A DNA stretch of 64,000 nucleotides, taken from the NCBI GenBank assembly GCA_012862575.1, contig BLSF01000029.1:1-64000 (forward strand), written 5' to 3'. Position numbers and translations under genes: made by a program. This DNA comes from Parietichytrium sp. I65-24A (lineage: Eukaryota; Sar; Bigyra; Thraustochytrida; Thraustochytriidae). This document shows, piece by piece, positions 32,305-42,300 of this stretch (position 1 is its first letter; each line of letters begins with the position of its first letter). The notes beneath the pieces were generated by a model, which saw only the letters and a list, made by a program, of their open reading frames with translations, searched no databases and was not told where the DNA came from.

Positions 32305-34914
32305 TTACTTGCTAACGTGCTTGGAGGCAGTCCCGAGCTCCACTTGGCGAGCTCTCGCCGCGAAGTTGAGGGAGCATACGGTCTCGCCGGCATTGGTGCT
32401 CACAGGACTGCACTGGACGAACATCAGTGTCTTGGAGTCAGCGGACAATGAGTCTTGAAGCAAATATGTGAGAGTCGAGTTACGGTATGGAACGTGGGAT
32501 TGTTTGTTCGCCCGCGCCTGAATAACATCCCCGAGGGCCGACAGAGACTTATTGATGTTGGTTGCTTCGGCAAGTCTCGCGCCTTGAACTCCGGACTTGC
32601 TCACGCGCTCGGAGCCTGCAAGGTCGATCAAGTGAAGCTTTCCGCGAGCCTCTTCGTTCGTCAGCGAGTTCCGGGCCACAATATACGTTGAAAGCATTGA
32701 GTGACTGCGCGACGAGTGGGCGTTCATATCTGTGCAAGCCACGGCGCGATTCTTTTTGCCGAGGTTCATGAGCTTCATAACCTGTGTATGGTCCGTAACA
32801 GAGACCATGGTAAGTCCCGGTACTTGCATGCCATGCTTACCTGCCTTCACTTCAAGCTTTTTCTGCTTGTTTTTGTCCGCAAGCAGGTCCCTGATCTGCT
32901 CGTTGTAGATTTCAAGCAGGGACACTTGTACTTCAAAGGTCCACTCTCCTCCAACCTGTCTTTCGTTCATGTTTTCGAACAGTCTTGCAAGCGCTCTGTA
33001 GTTCACACCTCGATCATCTTCGCGGCCCTCCATGGTATGCGTTTTCCCACTTCCTGTTTGTCCGTAGGCAAAAATACAAACATTGTACCCGTCGAGAATG
33101 GAAGTGCACAGGTCAGATACCTCTTTAAAAACTTGCTCGTTGGTCGCGTTGGATTTAAAAACGTGGTCAAACTCCCACTGCTGCTCGCGGCCTTTTGGGT
33201 TTCGCACCTCAACAGACCCTTCCTCCGGAAATTTCACCACGACATCTGCCTTTTCAAAGTCCAGCGCGGGCCGGACGCGGCACAAAACGCGAATGTTTCC
33301 ACGGAGTTCTTGCACGAGGTTGAACAGGCGCTTCCTCTCTTTGTACTCTCTCTCGTACTTGGCCACTACGCCAGAAAGCGATTGCGACTTCTCCTCGACC
33401 TTTGCCTTGAGCTTTTTGATCATTGCGAAAACGTCTTTTTGAGCCCCACTGACAATGTCTTGCACGGCGAGTTTCATACTTTCCACATTTGCCTTCTCCC
33501 GTTTGCATTGGGCTTGAAGCTTCTGAATCGATCGAGCGAGCTCGGTTCGGCTGCTCGCAGCCTTGGCTTTGGCCATTTTGACAGCCTTGGATTCGGTGGC
33601 CAGAGCATTTTGCAACTCCTCCACCCTTTGTGACAACTCGAGAATACGCGAATCGTACGAAGCAACGTCCACCTCCTTCGGTTTTGGGGCGGCATGCAGT
33701 GTCTCAATCTCCTGCTCGCGAAGGGCAAGCTGCTCGCGAAGCTGGGAACATTCTGTCTCCGCCTCAGTCAGCTTCTTTTTCATCTTCTCGAACTTTTCTT
33801 TGATCTTCTCTGCCTTTGAACCTTTCGCATCGCTAGCGTCGACAGCACCTTCCTCCCCGGCAGATGGGGGAGCAGGAGGTGAAGCTGCATTGGTGAGAGA
33901 CGTGGTCTTGGCGCCGGATTCACTCCCACGCTTGTCCAACTCAGTTTGAGCTTCTTTCAACAACAACAAGAGCTCGTCTTTCTCCTTTTCCACGGAAGCT
34001 ACTTTAGCCTGGGAAGTTTTGGCCACTTTAAGGGCCTTGACGAGCTTAGTTTTCAGCGCTTCCACGCTGAGATTGTTCAACTTGGAGGAAAAGGCGGCAC
34101 TGTTCTTGCCGCCCTTTACCCCTTCCATGCCGACATCTCCGCGCTCGTTTGCAGTATCCTTGGACTCCGTGTCGGCGTGGGTTGTGGGCGACCTATCATT
34201 TGAGTTGTTGTCAGTTTCACCAGCCTGGAAAGGCACTAACATTGGAATTTCTCCAGCAATGAGATCCGAGAGACACTGACGAAGCAGGTCATTCTCTCCC
34301 GTGACCGACTCAAGGTGCTTCTTAAGCATGCCCAGTTCTTCGACCTGTGAAATCGAGACATTCTTCGATTCCGCGTCGGAGTGCCCCACTGCTGCGTCCA
34401 AGTCAGCCGATCTTTGGCTCTCAAACTCCTTCCTCAAGGCGGCGCTTTTACCTGCATCGGCGTGCTCTGCAAATTTGAGAAGCTCTTCGACCAGTGCCTC
34501 CCGTTGTTGGAGCTTTTCCTTGTAGCTTTTCGTGAGGATCGTCATCTGTGTCTTGGACATCTGTTTAAGTTTTGAAAGCTGTTCCGCGGCCTTCCTCTCT
34601 TTCTCGCCCATCTCGTGAATGTCTTTCAGGGCGGTCATGTATCGATGCTGGAGTTGCTCAAACTCCTCGCGAACAATGGACGCGTCTACGTCTTCACCGT
34701 TGTACTCCTTTGCTTCCTCGTCCTCCGAGCAAGAATCGGAATCATTGTCGCTCAGTCCAAGTTCTTCGCGCAACGCCTTTCTCTGCTTCTCAGCAATTTT
34801 TTCCGCGAGGTTGGCTAAGTGCACGTCACCGTTTTCCTCCTGCGCCCGCCTTGCGAGGTCCGGGTCATAGACCTTGGGTCGCGAAAAGGACGCGGTAGGG
34901 TTATAAAATGACAT
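32305..34914 (-). CDS. kinesin-14, C-terminal motor
   Basis: This is a minus-end-directed microtubule motor of spindle and minus-end transport. It is a single exon of 869 residues from ATG 34914. Residues 1-70 are acidic and serine-rich. About 80-530 is predominantly coiled coil with heptad-rich E, K, L and Q. The neck-motor junction LRGNIRVLCRVRP lies at about 535-547, the order diagnostic of kinesin-14. The motor shows the P-loop GQTGSGKTHTM, switch I NAHSSRSH and switch II DLAGSE. It ends with the family's NFAARARQVELG shortly before the stop. An alternative splice at 32241-32308 could extend the tail. Relatives are Kar3, Ncd and KIFC1-like proteins; I do not assign an individual orthologue. 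The central region has a 40-residue glycine/proline/serine break in the coil near 345-375. Confidence 0.95.
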   Translation of the reverse strand: MSFYNPTASFSRPKVYDPDLARRAQEENGDVHLANLAEKIAEKQRKALREELGLSDNDSDSCSEDEEAKEYNGEDVDASIVREEFEQLQHRYMTALKDIHEMGEKERKAAEQLSKLKQMSKTQMTILTKSYKEKLQQREALVEELLKFAEHADAGKSAALRKEFESQRSADLDAAVGHSDAESKNVSISQVEELGMLKKHLESVTGENDLLRQCLSDLIAGEIPMLVPFQAGETDNNSNDRSPTTHADTESKDTANERGDVGMEGVKGGKNSAAFSSKLNNLSVEALKTKLVKALKVAKTSQAKVASVEKEKDELLLLLKEAQTELDKRGSESGAKTTSLTNAASPPAPPSAGEEGAVDASDAKGSKAEKIKEKFEKMKKKLTEAETECSQLREQLALREQEIETLHAAPKPKEVDVASYDSRILELSQRVEELQNALATESKAVKMAKAKAASSRTELARSIQKLQAQCKREKANVESMKLAVQDIVSGAQKDVFAMIKKLKAKVEEKSQSLSGVVAKYEREYKERKRLFNLVQELRGNIRVLCRVRPALDFEKADVVVKFPEEGSVEVRNPKGREQQWEFDHVFKSNATNEQVFKEVSDLCTSILDGYNVCIFAYGQTGSGKTHTMEGREDDRGVNYRALARLFENMNERQVGGEWTFEVQVSLLEIYNEQIRDLLADKNKQKKLEVKAGKHGMQVPGLTMVSVTDHTQVMKLMNLGKKNRAVACTDMNAHSSRSHSMLSTYIVARNSLTNEEARGKLHLIDLAGSERVSKSGVQGARLAEATNINKSLSALGDVIQARANKQSHVPYRNSTLTYLLQDSLSADSKTLMFVQCSPVSTNAGETVCSLNFAARARQVELGTASKHVSK

Positions 34915-36860
34915 TTCGACGGGGAAGATGTCTCACAGTGCTACTCAGCAAACGCGGTCGCTTTCGCTTTGCACTGCGTGCGCTCCGTGTCTGCGAATCT
35001 ACGAGTTCGACTCCGGTTGGCCACCCGGCGCTCGCCGTAACTCGATGCGAGAGCTGCACGCAAACCACGTTCGGGTGTCCAGGTCCAAGTTTGAAGTGAG
35101 AATGAAAGCGACAGTGAGAGACAAACTGCCGCGAAACCCCTTTCGATCTGGCCGCCCGACGGCAGGCCACAGCTCCAGACTACAAGTGAGCACCAAAGGG
35201 TTTTGAGAGAGAGAGGAGCAGGCAGGGAAGAAGTTGGAAGGGGGAGGAGCAAGCAGGGAAGAAGTTGGAAGGGGGCGGAGGACTGGGAGGTGCAATGTTA
35301 CTACTGCCCGCGAGTGCCAGTGTTCTGTACATGACAGATGGTAGTTTAACTACTCAACCTCATGCAACTTAATGCATGCATGGAGCCTCGACGGACCAAG
35401 ACGAAAGAGTTGCTCTCTGTCAGTCTCGTTAGCATTGGCATGGGGTCGTGAGATTCTGAAGAGCAAATGCATCGCACTTGTACTCCAGGTTGGTGCGTTT
35501 CTGCTACTGCAGTCATGTAGAATGCAATACTACATGGGTTAGAACCTCCCAGTGCACGTGATCACATGCGGAAATTCTATCCGTTTAAAGACGTTGAGCT
35601 TCCGCGGCCGGCCCAACTTGAACTAATTAATACTCACTCGGACTGCCTTTGAGAGACACTCAAGCTGTTAGACTGGCGGAGTGTCTTGCACTTTGTTTCT
35701 GAATGGAGTCGCCTGTGGCGGAGGCCTCGCACCGCTGTCGCCTCAACCCTTTCTGTTGGGAAGCGAAAAGAGTGCTTTTTTCTATGAGTTGTGCCAGGTC
35801 ATGGACCAGGCCATGATCGATGCACTTGATGAAAGTATTTCTTTTTCCGATCGGTTTCTAAATGTGCCATTCATTTTTTGCTTTACAGTTGGTTAGAACA
35901 GAAGACATCCCGGAGGCATGTTGGCAGTGTGAGTTGAACGAATGTTCTTGTGCTCTGCCGATTTCGCTTTTCTGAGCTAGTTCATTTCTGGACACTGTGC
36001 AGAGCGTTGTGCGCGACCTGAAGCGCCGCTTTTTGACCGCTCGCTACATTTCACATGTTCTCTTGACTCAAGGTCGCTTTGCCTGCACGGAACTGCGCCC
36101 TTGGACGTTTGATGTCACGATGATGGATGTGAAAGTCGCAAGATGTCAGAGGGCTTTTTGATATTTGCAGTACAGTTAACGAAGCCGTATTCGAGCAACA
36201 CAGCCTTGGGAAGGGAGGCTGGGATCGTGACCGTGTGTGCTGGCCCGGCCAGTGGTTTTCCCAACGGCTCGCAGGCTTCGTCTTACTTGGACCACGTTGT
36301 TCCATCGTCTGCATCACCATAAAAACTTTTTTAACTGTAAAAAATAGAATTATTTATTTGTTAGAGCGGTGTTATTAGGAGCGGATGGGAAGAACCTTAG
36401 CGGCACCGTTTTCTCAAATTTAAAATTTTTGTTATGCTTTTGAAATTTTCAAAGCTTTCTCGCATTGGATTGAGGTGGCAGAGAGGAGCGGCGCATGTGA
36501 ATAACCCGGATCTCCCTTCACCCTCGCACTGTTTCACTATCTTGAGCGATACGCCACTTTCACGGTGACGGTGGTGCTCGAGGGAACGGACCCTTCATCT
36601 CCTTCATCACAACGATTGTGAAACAATTTTGTTATACTGATCTAACAGATCTAACTCTCTGACTCCTGACTACGGTAGGAGTCCCCAGGGTAGGCCTATG
36701 TGAGCCGCCTGTCTTAGAGGGCTCCAAACGAACCCTAGCACATACCGGCCAAATGACCAGCGCAACTACGGGAAACCTTGAGACAGCAGGAGACTCAAGA
36801 CAGTCGACAGGAGAAATACGGGGAAGGGAGGAAAGGAGGAAGGGAGACAAGAGAGTAGAG

Positions 36861-36946
<86 letters not shown>

Positions 36947-37497
36947 ATGGAAAGAGGAAGCAGGTAGGCAGGTAGGCAGGTGGAGCTGAGACTGTAGAAT
37001 TAAAAGTTGAGAGTAGAGAGAAGAGTAGGGAGTAGAGAGTAGAGAGTAGAGAGTAGAGTAGGGAGGCGTAGAGAGGAGAGAATTGAGCGTTGAGAGGAGA
37101 GCGAAGACAGGAGGCAGGAGGCAAGAGAGTACGGAGGGAGAGAGCGAAAGCAAGCGCGAAGAGGCCGTCGGCGGAGAAGAAGAAGAAGAAGGACAAGGAC
37201 AAGGAAAAGGACAAATAGAAGGAGGAGCCCCCACACACCCGTCTCTTGAGAGCGTAAGCGTAGGCGTGCTCTCCACACCCAGTCACTCACTCACTCACTC
37301 ACTCACTCACCCACTCGCTCGTTCACCGCGAGAGCCCAGGTGTGCGTGCGTCCAAATCAGCGTGTGGTGCCGTCGTTCGAGGCTTTGTGGGAGTGCGATA
37401 CGGCGTCGCGCCGCGTGAGGTTCCACCACAGTACATCGCAATCCATCGCAATCCGTTGCAATCCATCGCACCTTGTCTGCGCTAGACAGCATCAAAA
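34915..37497. other. intergenic, repeat-rich upstream region of the MNS1-like gene
   Basis: No secure gene is seen. It contains a direct repeat of about 33 bp (GAGGAGCAGGCAGGGAAGAA type) at 35213-35279. A short GTG-initiated frame at 35681-35896 does not look coding. AT-rich DNA lies near 36310-36450. From 36790 a strongly purine-rich stretch holds the TAGATAG heptamer array, GAGAGTA repeats, and an ACTC array at about 37282-37315. These lie within 700 bp of the MNS1 start, so they may be part of its promoter or 5' leader. Confidence 0.5.
36861..36945. repeat. heptamer satellite (GTAGATA)n
   Basis: About 12 near-perfect 7-bp units. It is flanked by related GTAGAGA units at 37015-37065, which suggests expansion from a common purine-rich sequence. 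Confidence 0.95.
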
Positions 37498-38892
37498 ATG
37501 GGCGACAGGTCGTACCAGCGCAGAATGGTGGCGCAGCGCGAGGCAGACGCCCGTCGCGAGTCGCTGAGCCGCGTGTTGTGCGAGGACTCGCGCGTGCAGC
37601 AGGTGAATCGGTGGCAGTCCAAGGCCGCTGCGCAGAGGCATCGCTTCCGCGCGGAGCAGCTGGAAGAGGAGCGGCGGCGCGAGGAGGAGCAGGCGGCGGC
37701 GGCGGTCGATGCGCGGCGTCGCGAGCGCCAGCAGCTGCAGGAGAGCAAGCTAGCCGAGGAGCTGGTGCGCAAGAAGCAGGAGGACAAGGCGGATGCGAGC
37801 CGGGTGGAGCTCATCATTCAGAGCGACCCGCGGCTGCGTGACCTACAGCGCAAGCTCAAGCAGGCCTACATCACCAAGGAGCGCACGGAGCAGCTGCGCG
37901 AGAAGGCGTCGTTCGAGTACTCGGCAAAGGTGCAGGAGGCCGAGATGGACCGCGCGATGCTTGCGTCGATCCAGCGCGAGGAGGAGAGGCGAGCGCAAGA
38001 GGAGCGTAGCAGGCGTGAGTGGGTGCAGAGGAGCAAGGAGGACCTGCTTCAGCAGATGCAGGAGCGCACGCACATTAACCAGCAGCAGGCGCGCGAGGAG
38101 TACGAGCAGGACAAGCGCAACGTGGAGATGGTCATCGAGCAGATCATGCGCGAGGAGCAGGCGGCGCTGGACGATAAGCGCGCCAAACAGAACGAGACGC
38201 GCGTGCTGCTTGAAAAGTACCAGGCCCAGTACGAGGAGGAGAAGCGCAACAGGCTGCTGGAGGAGAAGGAGCACGAGCGTAAGATCCAAGAGTACCAGGC
38301 TGCCGTTTACGAGCGCGATCAGGCACAGCAGGCGCGTAAAGAGGAGGAGGCCGCCCGCCAGGAGAAAATCTATCAGGAGATCTTGCGTCAACAGGAGGAG
38401 CTGCGCCGCGAGGAAGAGGAGTTGCTGGACATCCGCGAGACCTTATCCATGGAGGAGATGGAGCAGAGGGAGATCAAGAAGGAGAGGGAGCGCCAGGAAC
38501 GCATCCAGCGCATGAAACAAGAGATGATCGACGCCAACGAGAAACAAAAGTACTACAAGTCCGAACAGCAGATCCGCGAGGCCATGGAGGAGATGGATCT
38601 CCGGCGCAAGATTCTTGCGCGATACGAGGAGGAGTGCGAGAAGGAGAGGCAGCAGGCTGCTCGCCGCAGAGAGGACATGATCAGACACAAGGCTGCCATC
38701 GAGACCCAGCAGCGAGAGAGGCGCGAGCTGTTCGAGAGGGCGCAGGAGCAAGAGCAAGAAGAGTTCCTCCGACAGCAACAAGAAGCAGAGTTTAGGGAGC
38801 GCGTTGTGCAGGAGGCTGCTCGCCGGCTTTTGGAGCAACATCGCTCCACTATTGAAAACTACGGTGGCGGCATGCGCAATTTCCAGCTCTAG
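37498..38892 (+). CDS. MNS1: MNS1-like ciliary coiled-coil protein (TPH domain)
   Basis: This 464-residue single-exon protein starts at ATG 37498 after an A-rich context. Nearly the whole chain is charged alpha-helix rich in R, E, Q and K with regular arginine/glutamate spacing, the trichohyalin/plectin-homology (TPH) type shared by MNS1, CFAP45 and CFAP53. The N-terminus (SYQRRMVAQREADARRESL) and a length near that of animal MNS1 (about 495) favour MNS1, known as a microtubule inner protein inside ciliary doublets. The C-terminus ends in a less charged YGGGMRNFQL. Codon use is strongly GC-biased at third positions compared with its neighbours, as in highly expressed genes. CFAP45/CFAP53-type relatives remain possible, because coiled-coil composition alone separates these families poorly. 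It implies a motile cilium at some life stage. Confidence 0.75.
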   Translation: MGDRSYQRRMVAQREADARRESLSRVLCEDSRVQQVNRWQSKAAAQRHRFRAEQLEEERRREEEQAAAAVDARRRERQQLQESKLAEELVRKKQEDKADASRVELIIQSDPRLRDLQRKLKQAYITKERTEQLREKASFEYSAKVQEAEMDRAMLASIQREEERRAQEERSRREWVQRSKEDLLQQMQERTHINQQQAREEYEQDKRNVEMVIEQIMREEQAALDDKRAKQNETRVLLEKYQAQYEEEKRNRLLEEKEHERKIQEYQAAVYERDQAQQARKEEEAARQEKIYQEILRQQEELRREEEELLDIRETLSMEEMEQREIKKERERQERIQRMKQEMIDANEKQKYYKSEQQIREAMEEMDLRRKILARYEEECEKERQQAARRREDMIRHKAAIETQQRERRELFERAQEQEQEEFLRQQQEAEFRERVVQEAARRLLEQHRSTIENYGGGMRNFQL

Positions 38893-39391
38893 TTACCCGT
38901 CGTACACGTTGTGTTGTTCGTGTCGCTGTTAAGTAGACGTACCCTTCCCTTTCTCCCGTCTCTCCCTGTCTTTCTCGCCGACTGTTTTTTTAAAATGTGT
39001 ACCAAAGTCAACCCGCTGCCGGCTCCCTGCACGTTTTCACGCACGCGGAATACCTCCATCGCAACCTTCAATGCTCCTTATTTACCAACGACTGGCATGC
39101 GGAACAAGAAAATGTAGTCTGAATCTTCTGAGAGTGAACAGCAGGATATAATGTCAAGATACAATGTGAAGGACGAAAAACGCAAGATAATCAATATGCC
39201 CAGCACTTGCGGCACTGTGCTACGTCAGCTTGTCAGCCCTGTAAATTACTCTGGTCAAGAATGCTATCGAGCGGAGCAGCCGAGTGAATTCCAATTTGCA
39301 AATTTGATTCTTTAACTTTCTTCTCATGATTAAATTTACTGTTTCTTTGCAGAATGCAGGGGAAGAGAGATGTCCACAGGAACGGCCCTTT
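38893..39391. other. convergent 3' region
   Basis: This is the 3' side of the MNS1-like and VWA8 genes. Nothing coding or repeated is evident. A pyrimidine run CCCTTTCTCCCGTCTCTCC lies near 38945. Confidence 0.5.
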
Positions 39392-42300
39392 CTAAGCTTG
39401 CTTCAACAGACTGTTCATGAAAATTTTCTTGAGTACTTGAGGGATTTCAGACGTACTGTTGCCGTAAGGTAGGGCAATTCGTGGAAAGAAAAGAGTTAGT
39501 GCTGGTGTTTGTCTTGACCTGTGAAAGACTCTGGCGAAGACTACTTACCTGAGGGTTACGAAGGCTCTGTCTGACGGAAGCTCCGAGCGCAACCGTTGCG
39601 CTTGATCGCCCATCGAACCGATGAAAAGAATGAAGACGTTCACCCGGTCGTCCATGTCCATTAAGGACTTCAGATCTGCGGGCTCAATGCCATATTGTTC
39701 CAGATTCGCGTCGCTGAGCAGAATCACAAAGCTCTCGTCGCTTTCTTGTGCGGCAATTTCCTTGATCGCAAGTCCTGTAAAAAAATCTCTCACCAGTTAG
39801 TCTCAATCAACGAATTAAAACAGCTTGTAAAGCAAAAGAGGCCAATGTAGATACTTACGCGCACCATCGAGTGTGTTATCTCCACTCGAGCAAGTCTCGG
39901 CGTGCATATTCATTGCACGCAAGACATCAAGCCGTTGTTGGTCACTACCCACACCACGTGGGCCTTCTTTTACAAATACAAGATCGTCTGTGCTTCCGCT
40001 GTGACCCCTGATCTGGTACAGCACTTTGTTCTCGTGGCCCTTGAATGACTCAAATACCATCACAGCGCTCTCCAAGCTCCGCTCCAAGCGGCCGTCCGCA
40101 GCATAGGATGCCATCGAAGACGATACATCAAAAAGGAATGTGATCCGCTTTGGAAGGCTTTGAAATGAAAATGGGTCAGGCTTTTGTTCGCCTCGGCGCT
40201 TGTAAATATTGCGGGACCCCGTCAAACCGTCGATAAGCTTTCGGTCATCAAGGTCACCAGCGTCCTTGTTGCGCAGCCATACTCGCTCGTTGCGCTTTGC
40301 CTGAAGAGCATCCAGCGTCGTTCGTAGCTCGTGTATTTCTTGTTTGACGGCTTCCTTGTAGCGAATGTAAATTTGGGCATCTTGCTTGTTCATTTCGAGC
40401 TCCTGCAGAGATGCATTCCAATTCTCCTTACTCAGTTTCTTCGCAGCTTCCCTGGCCTCTCTAGACATCTCATCCTGCTGTTGCTTGGCGCGCCTGCGAT
40501 TTGACCCAATGCTGGAGGATGTATCCCCAGATCGCTTCTCTAGAAGCTCCTTCTCCATCGCAGCAATGTTTGCGCGAAGTTGGGCAGCCTCGGTTTCCAG
40601 GCGAGGATCACGGCCCTGGGATTGGGCTAGAAGCGACTCTACGCGCGACAGTCTTTGCCTCTCACGCTTGAGCCTCTCCATCAAATCGGTGTTTGGATTC
40701 TCGGTTTCTTCTGCTTCCAGTGCTTCTGCAAGTCGGCGCTCTAGACGTTCTTGCTCGCTCATGAGCTTTTCATCGTGGGGAAAAAGCTTGAGCATCTGTT
40801 GAAGCTCGCTTAGTCGGCCCTCGATTTCCCGCCTCGCTCGGTCTGAGAGCTTCCTTGGGCCGTGAAATTGACCAGGCTCAGGAATGAAAAGCGGATCACC
40901 ACCCCCGCCTTTGCCACCCCCTCCACCACCACCACCACCACCACCACCGCCACCGCCACCTTGTCCTCCACTCCCCTGACCTTCGCCTCCTTGCCCTTGC
41001 CCTTGGCCACTCCCAGAACCCCTTCCATTCCCATTCCCATTCCCGTTCCCATTGCCCTTTCCTCCATTTTGGCGCGAATTTGATCTCCGCCCGCGTGATC
41101 GTGCGCGAGTGCCTTTACTGCCTCTTTTGTTTGGAGACCTGCCTTTCCGCGATCGTGATTTCTTTCGCACAAGGACAAGTTCGCCTTCTCCATTCATCTC
41201 ACCATCCTCCAGCTCAAACTCGCCGTCCATTTCGATCACCTCCAACTCATCTCCTTCGCCTTCCTCTTCGCCAAATTCCTCGTCAAAGTCATCCTCGTCA
41301 TCTTCATCCATGTTTTCAAAGTCAATGTCGAGTTGCATATCTCGCGTTTCAGTACCCACCATTTTTTTCCAGTTCTGATGAGAAGCCTCGAGCTTGATTG
41401 CATCAACTTCGAAAATGGTACCAGACCCAGTACGATCCAGGACCAGTACGTTTCCGTCCGGTAGTTCCACCGAAAACAAAACTTTTCTGCGGAGTCGTGA
41501 AGAAGCATCTACACCTGTCGCGCCGTCAACTTGGTACTCGTGCGAGGCTGTGCTTAGGAAGGCAGCAGCGCTGTCCTCCTCCTCATCGTCGTCCTCCATG
41601 TCCGCTGCAAGTCGGCCTGACCACATATTCCTTGCCGCTCCAAACAGAGATGTATCTGGAAGGGTGAGTTTGACCTGTCGAACCTGGCTACGCGCAAAGT
41701 CTACCACCTCGAGACAGGCTTCTTGGGCGAAACCGATATAACCAGGCTGCTGAGACACTGGCTGGCTGTTCCTCTGTTCAGAAGACACGGCCGGATCTCG
41801 AAGCAACACATTGCATAGCTGACCAGTCTGCGACAAGAAGGTATTTGCTCCGAGATATTCCTCGGCTCCACTGCCCACAACAGAAGTGGAAGTTGTTCGC
41901 AGGAAAGATCTCAGGTGCGCTTCGAGATTTGTCGAGCCAAAGGCAAAGACGGGCTTTTTCGCTCGCGCAGCATGCACTGCATTGTGGTAATCGAATGTGT
42001 CCACAAGTCCGCCGAGGAGCTGGCCCAACGTGCCCTTGCTGTACAAGCACCGGCGATCTCGAGCCATACCTTCCCGCATCGGAAGTTGCTCAGAAATCAT
42101 TGATGTGTTGGCAATGTAGGCGTGCTCAGCATGAAGACGTTGCGTCGAGCCGGTTCCAGCTCCTTCTACAAAGCGTTCCACGCGTTCGACTACGAAACTT
42201 GCGTACCGAATAGTCTCAAAAGCTTCCTCTGTCGACGTGTATTGATCGTGGCTCGTTGACTCGTACACATCGTCTTCACGAGAGGCGGAAGCAGGCTCGC

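Noticed and set aside
37793-38515. Long alternative frames inside the MNS1-like gene on both strands
   Set aside because: Shadows of a highly GC-biased coding sequence; arginine/serine or leucine runs of low complexity.
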